From contig NZ_JAFHKM010000002.1 of NCBI RefSeq assembly GCF_016937515.1, forward strand, positions 3,901,001-3,965,000: a DNA stretch of 64,000 nucleotides. Direction: 5' to 3'. The notes beneath the pieces were generated by a model. That model ran no database searches. It worked only from the letters and a program-made list of their open reading frames with translations, and had not been told where the DNA came from. The stretch is from Cohnella algarum (lineage in GTDB: Bacteria; Bacillota; Bacilli; Paenibacillales; Paenibacillaceae). This document shows, piece after piece, positions 45,933 through 55,151 of the stretch (the stretch's first letter is position 1; the number at the start of each line of letters is the position of its first letter). A program made the position numbers and the translations under genes.

Positions 45933-46620
45933 ACCCCACCATTTCGCTGACCTCGAACATTTTCCAATGCGGCTCCTGCAGCAATTCGGCCGCCTTTTCC
46001 ATTTTGTAAGCGAGTACATATTCGGAGAAATTCATGCCGGTCGCCTTTTTGAAGTACGTACTGAGGTACGTCGGGTTCATATGAACGACGCCGGCCGCGT
46101 GCTCCAGCTTGACGGAGCGGTAATGGAGCGCCACGTAGTCCGTGATTTTGCGGATGATCGGGTCGTCCGCGTTGTTCAGCATGGCGTTCGCGTGACTTTC
46201 CCCGGGAGCGGCATCGGGTTGATCTTGCGAATGGCGTTCCCGATCCAGCGTCTCCTTCAGCTCGCGGAACACGTCCATCAATTCCCGGTACTTGGCCGGC
46301 TTGACCAAATATTGCCGCACGCCGTACGCCATCGCCTGGCGGGCGTATTCGAAATCGCGGAACGCGCTGAGCAGCACGATTTTCACCGGCAGGTTTCGCT
46401 GATGAATTTCCTTCGACAGCTCCAGCCCGGACATCCGCGGCATCCGAATGTCGCACAGCACCGCGTCGACCGGGTGCGTAAGCAGATAGCGCAGCGCATC
46501 CTGGCCGTTGTCCGCCTGTTCCGCGATTTCGAACGAGACTTGATCCCACGGAAACGAACTGCAGAGCGTCTTGCGGGTATCCGTGTTGTCGTCGACCACG
46601 AGCAGCTTGTACACCGTCAT
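45856..46620 (-). CDS. YesN-type response regulator (receiver plus AraC HTH)
   Basis: 254 residues: CheY-like receiver with acidic DD at 10-11, phospho-Asp in VLCDIRMPRMSG (residue about 55), and Lys in YLVKPAKY, then an AraC/XylS double HTH (VVHMNPTYLSTYFKK and VGYANVKNFIRSFKDYFGKTP). Probably activates the ABC operon read divergently from 46848. Confidence 0.93.
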   Translation of the reverse strand: MTVYKLLVVDDNTDTRKTLCSSFPWDQVSFEIAEQADNGQDALRYLLTHPVDAVLCDIRMPRMSGLELSKEIHQRNLPVKIVLLSAFRDFEYARQAMAYGVRQYLVKPAKYRELMDVFRELKETLDRERHSQDQPDAAPGESHANAMLNNADDPIIRKITDYVALHYRSVKLEHAAGVVHMNPTYLSTYFKKATGMNFSEYVLAYKMEKAAELLQEPHWKMFEVSEMVGYANVKNFIRSFKDYFGKTPGQYRRA

Positions 46621-46847
46621 GCCCCCTTTTTTCTACTTCATCATAATATAAAAGCGCACGGCTGTTAATCGCTTCAAAACGAGGACCCAAAGACGTCAGT
46701 GTTTTCCAAAGAAAAGAAACCGCTTTATTGGAAGCGCTTAATGTTCGGCCCCATTTCCAAACTTCCACCCCTTAGCAGAAAGAAAGCGCTATGATACGAT
46801 GACGTTGGCGCCAAAAATCGACACGAATCAGGGGGAAGGATGCGAAA

Positions 46848-48200
46848 ATGAAACGAAAACCTTGGGCTGCGCTCGCCGCGCTACTGGCCTTGATGCTCAT
46901 GCTAGCCGCATGCGGGGGGCAATCGGGAGGCGGCGCGAACGGAGGCGACACGGTGCCGGCGGGCGAAGGCGGCGCGTCGGCGGAGGGCGGCAAAGCCGAT
47001 CCGGTCACGATCCGCTTCTCTTGGTGGGGCAGCGGTCCCCGGCATGAGGCGACGCTCGCGGCGATCGAGAAATATATGGAGCTGAACCCGTATGTGAAGG
47101 TCGAAGCGGAGTACATGGGATTCGACGGCTATTCGAAAAAGCTGGCCACGCAGTTCGCGGGCGACTCCGCGCCGGACTTGTTTCAGTACGTGAACTCGTT
47201 CAACGACCAGCTCGGCGACTACTTGATGGATTTGAAGCAGGCGGAGATCGACACGTCGACGTTTCCCGAATCGGCGCTGCGCGATTTCGCCACGTACGAG
47301 GACAAGCTGATTTTCATCCCGACCGGCCAGGACACGTTCGGCGCGATTTACAACGAAGCTTTCTTCGAAAAGCACGGCATTCCGCAAGACAAGTCGTGGA
47401 CGTGGGACAGCCTGATCGAAATCGGCAAAAAGGTTCACGAGACCGACCCGGACGACTACTTGCTGACGGCGGACATCGACGTGATCGAAAGGGAGATCAT
47501 CATCCCGTACGTCACCCAGCGGACGGGGAAAATCTGGATCAACGACGACTTTACGCCGAACTTTACGGAGCAGGATCTGGAGGGCGCCTACAGCTACTTG
47601 CTGCAGCTCTATGAAAACGGCGTCATGGAGCCTTTTGGAAACAGCACCGCGTTCGTCGGCAAAATGGAGCAAAACCCGAAATGGGTCAACGGCGAAATCG
47701 GCATGCTGTTCGACTATGCGGGCGCGTTCGGCAAATACGAACAGTCGGTGAGCGGCGCCAGCATTTCGATCGGGCCGTTCCCGGAGCATCCGGACGCGAA
47801 GCAAAGCGCGAATCCGATCACGGCGGGGACCGGCTTCGCCATCAACGACTCGTCGAAGGTGAAGGAAGAGACGGCCAAGCTGCTCGACTGGCTCGTCAAC
47901 GATCCGGAAGCGGCCGTGATCCTCAATACTCAGCGCGGCATCCCGGCTTCCGGCAAAGCGCTCGAAGCGCTCGGCGCCTCCGGGCAGCTCAAGCCGGAGA
48001 TCAAGGCCGCCGTCGAATACGCGGGCACCCGGACCGCTCTGCCGATCACGGTGCTGAGCGACAACGCGAGCATCCGCGTGGCCCATGAAGACGCGATCCA
48101 AAAGGTCATCTACAAAAAGCTGACGCCGCAGCAAGGCGCGGCGGAAGCGATGGCCAACATCAAGGAAAAGCTGGAGGAGCTGAAGGCCGAAGCCCGTTAA
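46848..48200 (+). CDS. ABC sugar transporter substrate-binding lipoprotein
   Basis: 450 residues. Signal with lipobox LAAC at about 19-22; then a family-1 solute-binding fold (RFSWWGSGPRHEATLAAIE; YSKKLATQFAGDSAPDL; the typical NPITAGTGFAIN stretch). Likely binds an oligosaccharide, judging from the neighbouring GH43. ATG 46848 follows GGGGGAAGGA. A GCCCGTTAACGGGC palindrome (48192-48205) spans the stop codon and may limit read-through to the permeases. Confidence 0.92.
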   Translation: MKRKPWAALAALLALMLMLAACGGQSGGGANGGDTVPAGEGGASAEGGKADPVTIRFSWWGSGPRHEATLAAIEKYMELNPYVKVEAEYMGFDGYSKKLATQFAGDSAPDLFQYVNSFNDQLGDYLMDLKQAEIDTSTFPESALRDFATYEDKLIFIPTGQDTFGAIYNEAFFEKHGIPQDKSWTWDSLIEIGKKVHETDPDDYLLTADIDVIEREIIIPYVTQRTGKIWINDDFTPNFTEQDLEGAYSYLLQLYENGVMEPFGNSTAFVGKMEQNPKWVNGEIGMLFDYAGAFGKYEQSVSGASISIGPFPEHPDAKQSANPITAGTGFAINDSSKVKEETAKLLDWLVNDPEAAVILNTQRGIPASGKALEALGASGQLKPEIKAAVEYAGTRTALPITVLSDNASIRVAHEDAIQKVIYKKLTPQQGAAEAMANIKEKLEELKAEAR

Positions 48201-48309
48201 CGGGCGGCCGATCCCGGCTTCCGCGGCGGCGGCCCCGCGCTTCGGGCGCAGGAGCCGCCGGTTTTCTTCGCCGCGCGCAAGGACCAGCCGAAAGGAAGTG
48301 ACCCGTCTC

Positions 48310-49203
48310 TTGAAAAACAGAACGATGCGGCATGCCCTGTGGGGGCTGCTGTTTATTTCGCCGTGGCTGCTCGGCTTTCTGGGCTTTCAGTTTTACCCGC
48401 TGGCGATGTCGTTTTACTATTCGCTGACCGATTCCAGTCTCGTGAAGACCGGCGATTTTATCGGGCTGGACAACTACGTCAAGCTGTTCTCGCAGGACAA
48501 GGATTTTTTCCCTTCCATGCGGGTCACGCTTCTGTACACGTTCGTCGCGGTGCCGATCAAGCTGGCGTTCGCCTTGCTCGTCGCCGTTCTCCTGAATCGG
48601 AACAGCAAGGTCATGCACGTTTACCGGACGGTTTATTACTTGCCGTCCATCCTGGGCGCAAGCGTGGCCATTTCGCTGCTTTGGCGGTTCCTGTTCATGA
48701 ACGAAGGCGTCGTCAACAGCCTGCTCGGCAAGCTGGGGCTGCCCGGCGTCGACTGGCTCGGCGATCCGGACGTCGCGCTCTTTACGATTTCCCTGCTCGT
48801 CGTATGGCAGTTCGGCACCTCGATGGTGCTGTTTCTCGCCGGGCTGAAGGGTATTCCTTCGGAACTGTACGATGCCGCGAAGGTCGACGGCGCGGGCCGT
48901 TTCCGCACGTTCGGCGCGATTACGCTTCCGCTGCTGACGCCGATTCTGTTCTTCAATCTCGTCATGCAGCTGATCGGCGCGCTGCAGGAGTTTACGGCCG
49001 CTTTCGTCGTCACGAACGGCGGTCCGATGAAGGCGACCTACCTGATCGGCCTTAAAATCTATGACGAAGCGTTCCTGGAGATGCGCATGGGGTACGCTTC
49101 CGCCGTCTCCTGGGTGCTGTTTTTGTTCATCCTCCTGGTGACGCTGATCCTTTTCCGCAGCTCGAACCGGTGGGTGCATTACGAGGATGGGGGGCGAAAA
49201 TGA
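48310..49203 (+). CDS. ABC sugar transporter permease 1
   Basis: MalF-type permease, 297 residues and six membrane segments, with the coupling motif DAAKVDGAGRFRTFGAITLP. TTG 48310 has AGGAAGTG at a good distance; GTG 48298 is also in frame but too close to that site. Overlaps permease 2 by ATGA. Confidence 0.92.
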   Translation: MKNRTMRHALWGLLFISPWLLGFLGFQFYPLAMSFYYSLTDSSLVKTGDFIGLDNYVKLFSQDKDFFPSMRVTLLYTFVAVPIKLAFALLVAVLLNRNSKVMHVYRTVYYLPSILGASVAISLLWRFLFMNEGVVNSLLGKLGLPGVDWLGDPDVALFTISLLVVWQFGTSMVLFLAGLKGIPSELYDAAKVDGAGRFRTFGAITLPLLTPILFFNLVMQLIGALQEFTAAFVVTNGGPMKATYLIGLKIYDEAFLEMRMGYASAVSWVLFLFILLVTLILFRSSNRWVHYEDGGRK

Positions 49204-50054
49204 TGCCTACGGCTTCGCGCCGACTCGCCAAAGCAAGCCTTCGCCATCTGGGGCTGGCGCTGATCGGGCTCGTGATGGTGTACCCGTTGATCTGGCTTTT
49301 TTTCGCATCGTTCAAAACCAATACCGACCTGTTCGGATCGCTCGGACTTTGGCCGGAACGGTTCGTGTGGGATTCGTACGCCAAAGGGTGGCAGGGCACG
49401 GGCCAGTACACGTATACGACGTTTTTCCTCAATACGTTTCTGCTCGTCGTTCCGACGGTGCTGTTTACGGTCGCCTCCAGCCTGATCGTCGGCTACGGCT
49501 TCGCCCGGTTTTCGTTTCCGCTGCGCAACGTCCTGTTTGCCGTCATGGTCGCGACGCTGATGCTGCCGCAAACGGTCATTCTGATTCCGAGGTACCTGAT
49601 CTTCCGCAACCTGGGCTGGCTCGACAGCTACTGGACGTTCATCGTGCCGGCAATGCTCGGCTGCTTTCCGTTTTTTATTTTCATGATGGTGCAGTTCATC
49701 CGCGGCCTGCCGCGCGAGCTGGACGAGTCGGCGGTTATGGACGGCTGCGGGCCGGCCGGCATTTTGTTCCGGATTCTGCTTCCGCTGACCGTGCCGGCGA
49801 TCGTGTCGGGAACCATTTTTCAATTTATTTGGACTTGGAACGACTTCTTCAACCAGCTCGTTTTTATCAGCAGCGTCAAAAAGTATACGATTTCCCTCGC
49901 GCTTCGCATGACGATCGATTCGACGGGGGGAGCGACGGACTGGAATCAGGTGATCGCGATGGGGATTCTGTCGATCGTTCCGACCGTCCTGGTCTTTTTC
50001 CTGGCGCAGCGGTACTTTGTCGAAGGCATCGCCACGACGGGCATCAAAGGATAG
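49200..50054 (+). CDS. ABC sugar transporter permease 2
   Basis: MalG-type permease, 284 residues with six membrane segments and coupling motif ESAVMDGCGPAGILFRILLP, ending VEGIATTGIKG as is typical of the family. ATG 49200 overlaps the previous stop; an upstream ATG 49170 lies within permease 1. No ATPase gene is nearby, so a shared MsmX-like ATPase is likely. Confidence 0.93.
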   Translation: MMPTASRRLAKASLRHLGLALIGLVMVYPLIWLFFASFKTNTDLFGSLGLWPERFVWDSYAKGWQGTGQYTYTTFFLNTFLLVVPTVLFTVASSLIVGYGFARFSFPLRNVLFAVMVATLMLPQTVILIPRYLIFRNLGWLDSYWTFIVPAMLGCFPFFIFMMVQFIRGLPRELDESAVMDGCGPAGILFRILLPLTVPAIVSGTIFQFIWTWNDFFNQLVFISSVKKYTISLALRMTIDSTGGATDWNQVIAMGILSIVPTVLVFFLAQRYFVEGIATTGIKG

Positions 50055-50090
50055 AGAAAAATCGGACAAAAGACGGGGAGTTGAAAACGA

Positions 50091-51637
50091 ATGGAACGAG
50101 AGGAAAGCGAATCCGGCGTTTCGCCCTGGATGCCGGATCCGGGGGACGGCACCTATCGCAATCCCGTCCTGCATGCCGATTATTCCGATCCGGACGTGAT
50201 CGGCGTAAACGGCGACTTTTACATGACCTCGTCGAGCTTTCACCATATTCCGGGCTTGCCGATTTTGCATTCGCGCGACCTCGTCAATTGGCGGCTGATC
50301 GGTCACGCGCTGCGGAGGATGCCGCTTCCGGGGTACGGCCGGCCGCAGCACGGCAGGGGCGTATGGGCGCCGAGCATCCGGCATCACGCGGGGAAGTTCT
50401 GGATTTTTTACGGCGATCCGGACGTCGGCATCTTCATGACGACGGCGGAAGATCCGGCCGGCGAGTGGTCGCCCTTGCATCTCGTTCAGGCGGGAAAAGG
50501 GCTGATCGATCCTTGTCCGCTTTGGGACGAGGACGGGCGGGCTTACCTGGTGCATGCGTTCGCCGAAAGCCGCAGCGGCATTCGGGACAAGCTGCGCGTC
50601 TGCCCGATGGATCCCGACGGCCGCCGTATCGGCGAAGGACGGATCGTATTCGACGATCCGGTTAACCATCCGACGATCGAAGGCCCGAAGTTTTACAAGC
50701 GGAACGGTTATTATTACATTTTCGCCCCCGCGGGCGGGGTCCCTCAAGGCTGGCAAACCGTGCTTAGAGCCTCGAACCCGTACGGCCCTTACGAAGACAG
50801 GATCGTCCTGCGCCAGGGCGGCTCGCCGGTGAACGGCCCGCATCAGGGGGCTGGGTGGAGCTGGAAAACGGCGAATCGTGGTTCCTTCATTTTCAGGACA
50901 AGGACGCGTACGGCCGCATCGTCCATCTGCAGCCGGTCGCGTGGGAGAACGATTGGCCGCGGATCGGCGAACCCGGGGCGGACGGCGTCGGAACCCCGGT
51001 TCTTCGGTTTCGCAAGCCGGCGGCCGGCGTTGGTTCGCCGGTTGCGGCGCCCGCCGCGACCGACGAATTCGCGGCGGGAAGGCCGGGCCTGCAATGGCAG
51101 TGGCAGGCGAACCCGTTGCCGGAGTGGACGCCGCCCGGACCGGCCGGCGGCCTGCGGCTGCGCGCGATGCCGCTTCCGGAAGGCGCCGCGACGCTTTACG
51201 ACGCGCCGCATCTGCTGCTGCAAAAGTTTCCGGCCCCCGCGTTCGAGGCAACGGTCGAGATGGATGTCGCCGCTTTGAAGCCGGGGGACGAAGCGGGGCT
51301 CGTCGTGTTCGGCTTCCGCCACGCCCGGCTTGCGGCGGGGCGGGCCCGCAGCGGGGACCGGTTCCTTGCCTATACGGAGGGCGATCCGGCGGACGAGCGC
51401 GTCCTTTGGCGCATGCCGCTTACGGACGAGCGAATCGGGCTGCGGCTATCCGTGGCCGAAGGCGCCGTCTGCCGATTCGCCTATCGCTCGGCCGGCGAGC
51501 CGTTTCGCCCGGTTGACGCCGGGCCGTTCGAAGCCGCTCCCGGCCGGTGGGTGGGGGCGAAGGTCGGGCTGTTCGCGGCCGGCGCGGACGGCGATGCCGG
51601 TTATGCGGCGTTCGGGCCGTTCCGGGTGACGCCGTGA
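50091..51637 (+). CDS. GH43 glycosidase with C-terminal lectin-like domain, frameshifted
   Basis: Probable beta-xylosidase/arabinofuranosidase acting on imported oligosaccharides (no signal peptide). The five-bladed propeller has the base Asp in NPVLHADYSDPDVI, the second Asp in LIDPCPLWDEDGRAY and the acid Glu in TIEGPKFYKRNGYY. Near 50850 the frame breaks: a run of five G should be six (GPHQG then GWVELENG). After the break the frame ending at 51637 carries QDKDAYGRIVHLQPV and a concanavalin-like beta domain. Repaired length is about 516 residues. Confidence 0.87.
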
Positions 51638-51697
51638 TCCTTCGCCCTGCGGAGGAGAGCTTCTCGCTAGCGCCGAAAACTTTGCGATACCCGAACG

Positions 51698-51756
51698 AAG
51701 GGGCTTCCCGAATGGTCGAAAATCGACCTGAGGGAGGCCCTTTCTATTTCATTTTA
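51698..51756 (+). terminator. terminator of the sugar operon
   Basis: AAGGGGCTTCCC (51698-51709) pairs with GGGAGGCCCTTT (51732-51743) with G-U pairs, then a T-rich tail. Confidence 0.7.
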
Positions 51757-51872
51757 GGAGGGATGCTCCGGTCGAAACGATTTTGACAACCTTCGCGTCC
51801 TTCATGGATAATGGACCCATGAGAGCGGCCCGCGCGGCGGCTTCTAGATCGCAAGGAGAATGGAGCGTTGTC

Positions 51873-54032
51873 ATGAAATCACTTGTACTGGCCGAGAAGC
51901 CGAGCGTCGCGAAGGAAATCGCCCGGGTGCTCGGCTGCGGGCAAAAGCATAAAAGCCATATGGAAGGTCCGAATTATGTCGTCACCTGGGCGCTCGGCCA
52001 TCTCGTCACGCTGGCCGAACCGGAGGATTACGATACGAAATACAGGACATGGAATCTGGAGGAGCTGCCGATCCTCCCGGAGCGAATGAAGCTGAAAGTG
52101 CTCAAGGAGACGTCGGGCCAGTTTCGCGCGGTCGCCCAGCTGTGCAAACGGTCCGACCTTGGCGAGCTCATTATCGCGACGGATGCCGGCCGGGAAGGCG
52201 AGCTGGTCGCGCGCTGGATCATGGAGCTTGTCGGTTGGCGCAAGCCGTTCAAGCGGCTGTGGATTTCTTCGCAAACCGACCAGGCGATCCGGGACGGCTT
52301 CCGCGATTTGAAGCCGGGCCGGCAGTACGACGCGCTCTACCGGTCGGCGGTATGCCGCGCGGAAGCGGACTGGCTCATCGGCCTGAACGTGACGCGCGCG
52401 CTGACGACAAAGTACGATGCGCAGCTGGCGGCCGGCCGCGTGCAGACGCCGACGCTGTCCGTTCTGATCGAGCGCGAGCGGGAGATCCGCGAATTCCAGC
52501 CGAAGCCGTACTGGACGGTGGCGGCCGATTTCGGCACGTTCCAGGCCGTATGGCGCGAGAAGGACGGCCACGACGGCCGGATATGGGACGAGGCGCAGGC
52601 TCGGGCGATCGCGGAGCGCGTCGGCGGCCGAACCGCCAAGGTAACGAAGCTGCGCACGACGGAGAAAAGCGAGCCGTTTCCGCAGGCGTACGATTTGACC
52701 GAGCTGCAGCGGGACGCGAACAAGCGGCTCGGCTTCTCGGCGAAAATGACGTCGAACGTGCTCCAGCGGCTGTACGAGCAGCATAAGCTGGTCACGTATC
52801 CGCGCACCGATTCCCGCTATATATCCAGCGATATTGTGCCGACGCTGAAGGGGCGGCTGGACAGCATCGCCATAGGGCCTTATGCGGCGCTGGCCCGCAA
52901 GGCTTTGCGGGGAACGCTTTCGGTGTCCAAGCGCTTGGTCGACGACAGCAAAGTAAGCGACCACCACGCGATCATTCCGACGGAGCAATACGTCAACCTG
53001 TCCGCGCTGTCCGGCGACGAGCGCCGCCTGTACGACTTGATCGTGCGCCGCTTTATCGCGTTGTTCTACCCGCCGTACCGATACGACGAAACGTCGGTCG
53101 TCCTCTCGGTCGATGGCGATCATTTTCACGCCAAAGGCCGGATCGAGAAGGATGCCGGCTGGAAAGAGGCGTACGCCGCCGGTGCGGGGTTCTCGGCCGT
53201 CGACGACGGGGACGACGAGGACGAAGGCGCGGAGCGCGGCGACGCCCAGCCGGCGCAGCGTTTGCCGGAACTGGCTTCCGGGCAGACGTTTCCGGTGAAA
53301 GCTTGCCGCCCGAAGGAGCTGCGAACGCAGCCGCCGGCCCGGTACACCGAAGCGGCGCTGCTCGCCCGGATGGAAAAGCACGGGCTGGGGACGCCGGCCA
53401 CCCGCGCCGACATTATCGAGAAGCTGCTGTCCACCGACACGATCGAAAGAACGCAGAACCGGCTTGCTCCGACCGGCAAAGGAAGCCAGCTCTACGAGCT
53501 TGTCGTGAACGAGCTGCGCAGCCCCGAGATGACGGCGGAGTGGGAGCGGGAGCTGGAACGGATCGCCAAGGGAAGCGGCAACCCGCAAGCGTTCATGGCG
53601 GGCATCCGGGAGCGGGCGCGGTTGTGGGTCGAGGAAATCAAACGGGAGGCCAAGGAATACAAGCCGCACAACCTGACGGCGTATCGATGTCCGTCCTGCG
53701 GCAAGCCGCTCAAGGAAGTGAAGGGCAAGCGCGGCAAATCGTACGTCTGCTCCGACCGCGAATGCGACTACCGCCGGGCGGCCGAACCCGCGCTGACGAA
53801 TCGGCGCTGCCCGACTTGCCGCAAGAAGATGGAGCTTCGCGACGGCAAAGCCGGGAAGTTTTTCCACTGCCGGCCGTGCAACGTGATCGAGAAGCTCGGC
53901 GACAAGCAGGGCGGAGGCCGGGCAGCCAAGCACGAGCAGCGCAAGCTGATCGAAAAATACAGCGACAACGCCGCGGCGACAAACAGCTTGGGCGATGCCC
54001 TGCGGGCCGCCTTGGGGCAGAAAGAGGATTAA
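51873..54032 (+). CDS. topB: DNA topoisomerase III
   Basis: Type IA topoisomerase, 719 residues. TOPRIM domain with KSLVLAEKPSVAKEIA at the start and ATDAGREGELVARWI; catalytic Tyr in VTYPRTDSRYIS; two C-terminal zinc ribbons (CPSCGK...CSDREC and CPTCRK...CRPC). ATG 51873 matches the family start; ATG 51783 would add 30 unrelated residues. An acidic insert (DDGDDEDEGAE) lies near residue 455. Confidence 0.96.
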   Translation: MKSLVLAEKPSVAKEIARVLGCGQKHKSHMEGPNYVVTWALGHLVTLAEPEDYDTKYRTWNLEELPILPERMKLKVLKETSGQFRAVAQLCKRSDLGELIIATDAGREGELVARWIMELVGWRKPFKRLWISSQTDQAIRDGFRDLKPGRQYDALYRSAVCRAEADWLIGLNVTRALTTKYDAQLAAGRVQTPTLSVLIEREREIREFQPKPYWTVAADFGTFQAVWREKDGHDGRIWDEAQARAIAERVGGRTAKVTKLRTTEKSEPFPQAYDLTELQRDANKRLGFSAKMTSNVLQRLYEQHKLVTYPRTDSRYISSDIVPTLKGRLDSIAIGPYAALARKALRGTLSVSKRLVDDSKVSDHHAIIPTEQYVNLSALSGDERRLYDLIVRRFIALFYPPYRYDETSVVLSVDGDHFHAKGRIEKDAGWKEAYAAGAGFSAVDDGDDEDEGAERGDAQPAQRLPELASGQTFPVKACRPKELRTQPPARYTEAALLARMEKHGLGTPATRADIIEKLLSTDTIERTQNRLAPTGKGSQLYELVVNELRSPEMTAEWERELERIAKGSGNPQAFMAGIRERARLWVEEIKREAKEYKPHNLTAYRCPSCGKPLKEVKGKRGKSYVCSDRECDYRRAAEPALTNRRCPTCRKKMELRDGKAGKFFHCRPCNVIEKLGDKQGGGRAAKHEQRKLIEKYSDNAAATNSLGDALRAALGQKED

Positions 54033-54095
54033 TGTTTTTTCTCGCCTGAGATTTGCGATGGCTCTGATCTTAACCAATTACAGTTAATTTTGCTT

Positions 54096-54124
54096 TTGAC
54101 ACCAGAACACCTGTTTGGTATAAT
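54096..54124 (+). promoter_or_regulatory. consensus vegetative promoter
   Basis: TTGACA (54096-54101), 17-base spacer, TATAAT (54119-54124): perfect hexamers and spacing, 100 bases before the heptad-repeat gene. Confidence 0.85.
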
Positions 54125-54223
54125 TTGTCTATATAGGCCGAGCCTCCTTGCCCATGGAGGATATCACCTGACGTATAGCTGTTATTGGTGGGATTTATTT
54201 TGCGTGAGCGGGAGGCACGGACG

Positions 54224-54643
54224 ATGAGCGAACGGTTATTGGAATCGATATTGGACGAGCTTAGAGGCGTGAATCGGCGATTTGACGGGATCGATCAGAG
54301 GCTTGACGGCATCGATCAGAGGCTTGACGGGATCGATCAGAGGCTTGATGGTATGGATCAGAGGTTTGACGGGATCGATCAGAGGCTTGATGGTATGGAT
54401 CAACGTTTCGATGGTATCGATCGGCGGCTCGATCGAATGGAGGGAACGCTGAACGAAGTGAAGGTTGCGGTGCTGGAAACGCACAAATGGGTGGAAAATA
54501 TCGCCGAAGTGCAGCAACAGCACGCGTCTGCGATCGAATCGTTAAAGACGGAGCAGCAACGGCATGGCAAGATCATCGAGGCTCTGGCCGTGAAGTCGTT
54601 TGAGCATGACTCGGATATTCGCGAGCTGAAGAGAGCGAGATAA
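54224..54643 (+). CDS. coiled-coil protein with seven-residue repeats
   Basis: 139 residues from ATG 54224 (SD GGGAGG). About eight near-identical heptads of the form RLDGIDQ fill residues 17-72, encoded by 21-base tandem repeats (54272-54440); the rest is helical. The heptad period implies a long coiled coil, as in small DUF1640-like or fibre-like proteins; function unknown. Confidence 0.8.
   Translation: MSERLLESILDELRGVNRRFDGIDQRLDGIDQRLDGIDQRLDGMDQRFDGIDQRLDGMDQRFDGIDRRLDRMEGTLNEVKVAVLETHKWVENIAEVQQQHASAIESLKTEQQRHGKIIEALAVKSFEHDSDIRELKRAR
54272..54440 (+). repeat. 21-base tandem repeats inside the coiled-coil gene
   Basis: About eight units of the type GATCGATCAGAGGCTTGACG(G), varying at GGTATGG/GGGATCG and TTT/CTT. 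In-frame units make repeat-number change harmless to the frame. Confidence 0.85.
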
Positions 54644-54672
54644 GGTTTATGGAAGTTGCCATTGCGAAATTT

Positions 54673-54704
54673 AAGCAGCCCTCCGACAGGGGGCTGCTTT
54701 TACT
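54673..54704 (+). terminator. terminator of the coiled-coil gene
   Basis: AAGCAGCCC (54673-54681) pairs with GGGCTGCTT (54691-54699), followed by TTACTAT. Confidence 0.75.
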
Positions 54705-54797
54705 ATAGGCGGGTTGCGGGCGATAATCCGGCATTACGGGGCCGGACATTCGACTTCCGGGGCGAAGCTTTTCTACCGCGCAAAAAGACCCCTCAAA

Positions 54798-54956
54798 CAG
54801 GCAGAACGCGCACCCGTTGATTTGGGTTGCCCGGATATGAACGAGATCCCGAAGCTTCTCTTCGATCGCACTGTTTTTTTCGGCGTTGCTGAATTCCATC
54901 ATTTTTTTGAAAAATTCGGGAGACTCCTGCATGTAATTTACGCGCTGCGCCATCAT
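54798..54956 (-). pseudogene. AhpD/carboxymuconolactone decarboxylase-like gene, truncated
   Basis: The first 53 codons match the AhpD-like family well (VNYMQESPEFFKKMMEF, then LVHIRATQINGCAFCL with the redox CxxC). After CAFCL the usual DMH and the rest of the about 145-residue protein are replaced by unrelated sequence that runs into the neighbouring terminator. SD GAGGG precedes ATG 54956. A 3' deletion is likely. Confidence 0.75.
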
Positions 54957-55116
54957 GTTTTCCCTCACTTTGTTTTTTTATTGAATTCCGCAGACTCGAT
55001 CTCTTCCTTGTCGTTCCGTCGCCTCCTCCCGAGATCGCGTTTCGTATGTACGACGATTCGGTGCATTATGTTGTGACCGAACGGAAGCCCGGGAGTGCGT
55101 TCAAATGAAAAATCGC

Positions 55117-55142
55117 AAAAAAAGCCCGGCCACAGGCCGAGC
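55117..55142 (-). terminator. terminator of the BclA-like gene
   Basis: On the minus strand GCTCGGCC, loop TGT, GGCCGGGC, then seven T. Confidence 0.85.
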
Positions 55143-55151
55143 AGAGGAAGT

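Noticed and set aside
46728..46742. cre-like palindrome TTGGAAGCGCTTAAT before the sugar transporter
   Set aside because: The core AAGCGCTT fits catabolite-repression sites, but about three positions differ from the cre consensus, so I do not call it.
49179..51251. 690-codon open frame antisense to the permease and GH43 genes
   Set aside because: Spans two well-supported genes on the other strand; Arg/Pro-rich shadow.
51879..54077. 732-codon open frame antisense to topB
   Set aside because: Mirror of topB; composition typical of a reverse-strand shadow in GC-rich DNA.
54070..54091. TTAACC...TTAATT near topB as a third Pho-box
   Set aside because: Spacing between the half-sites is 8 bases, not 5, and the consensus promoter just downstream explains expression without it.
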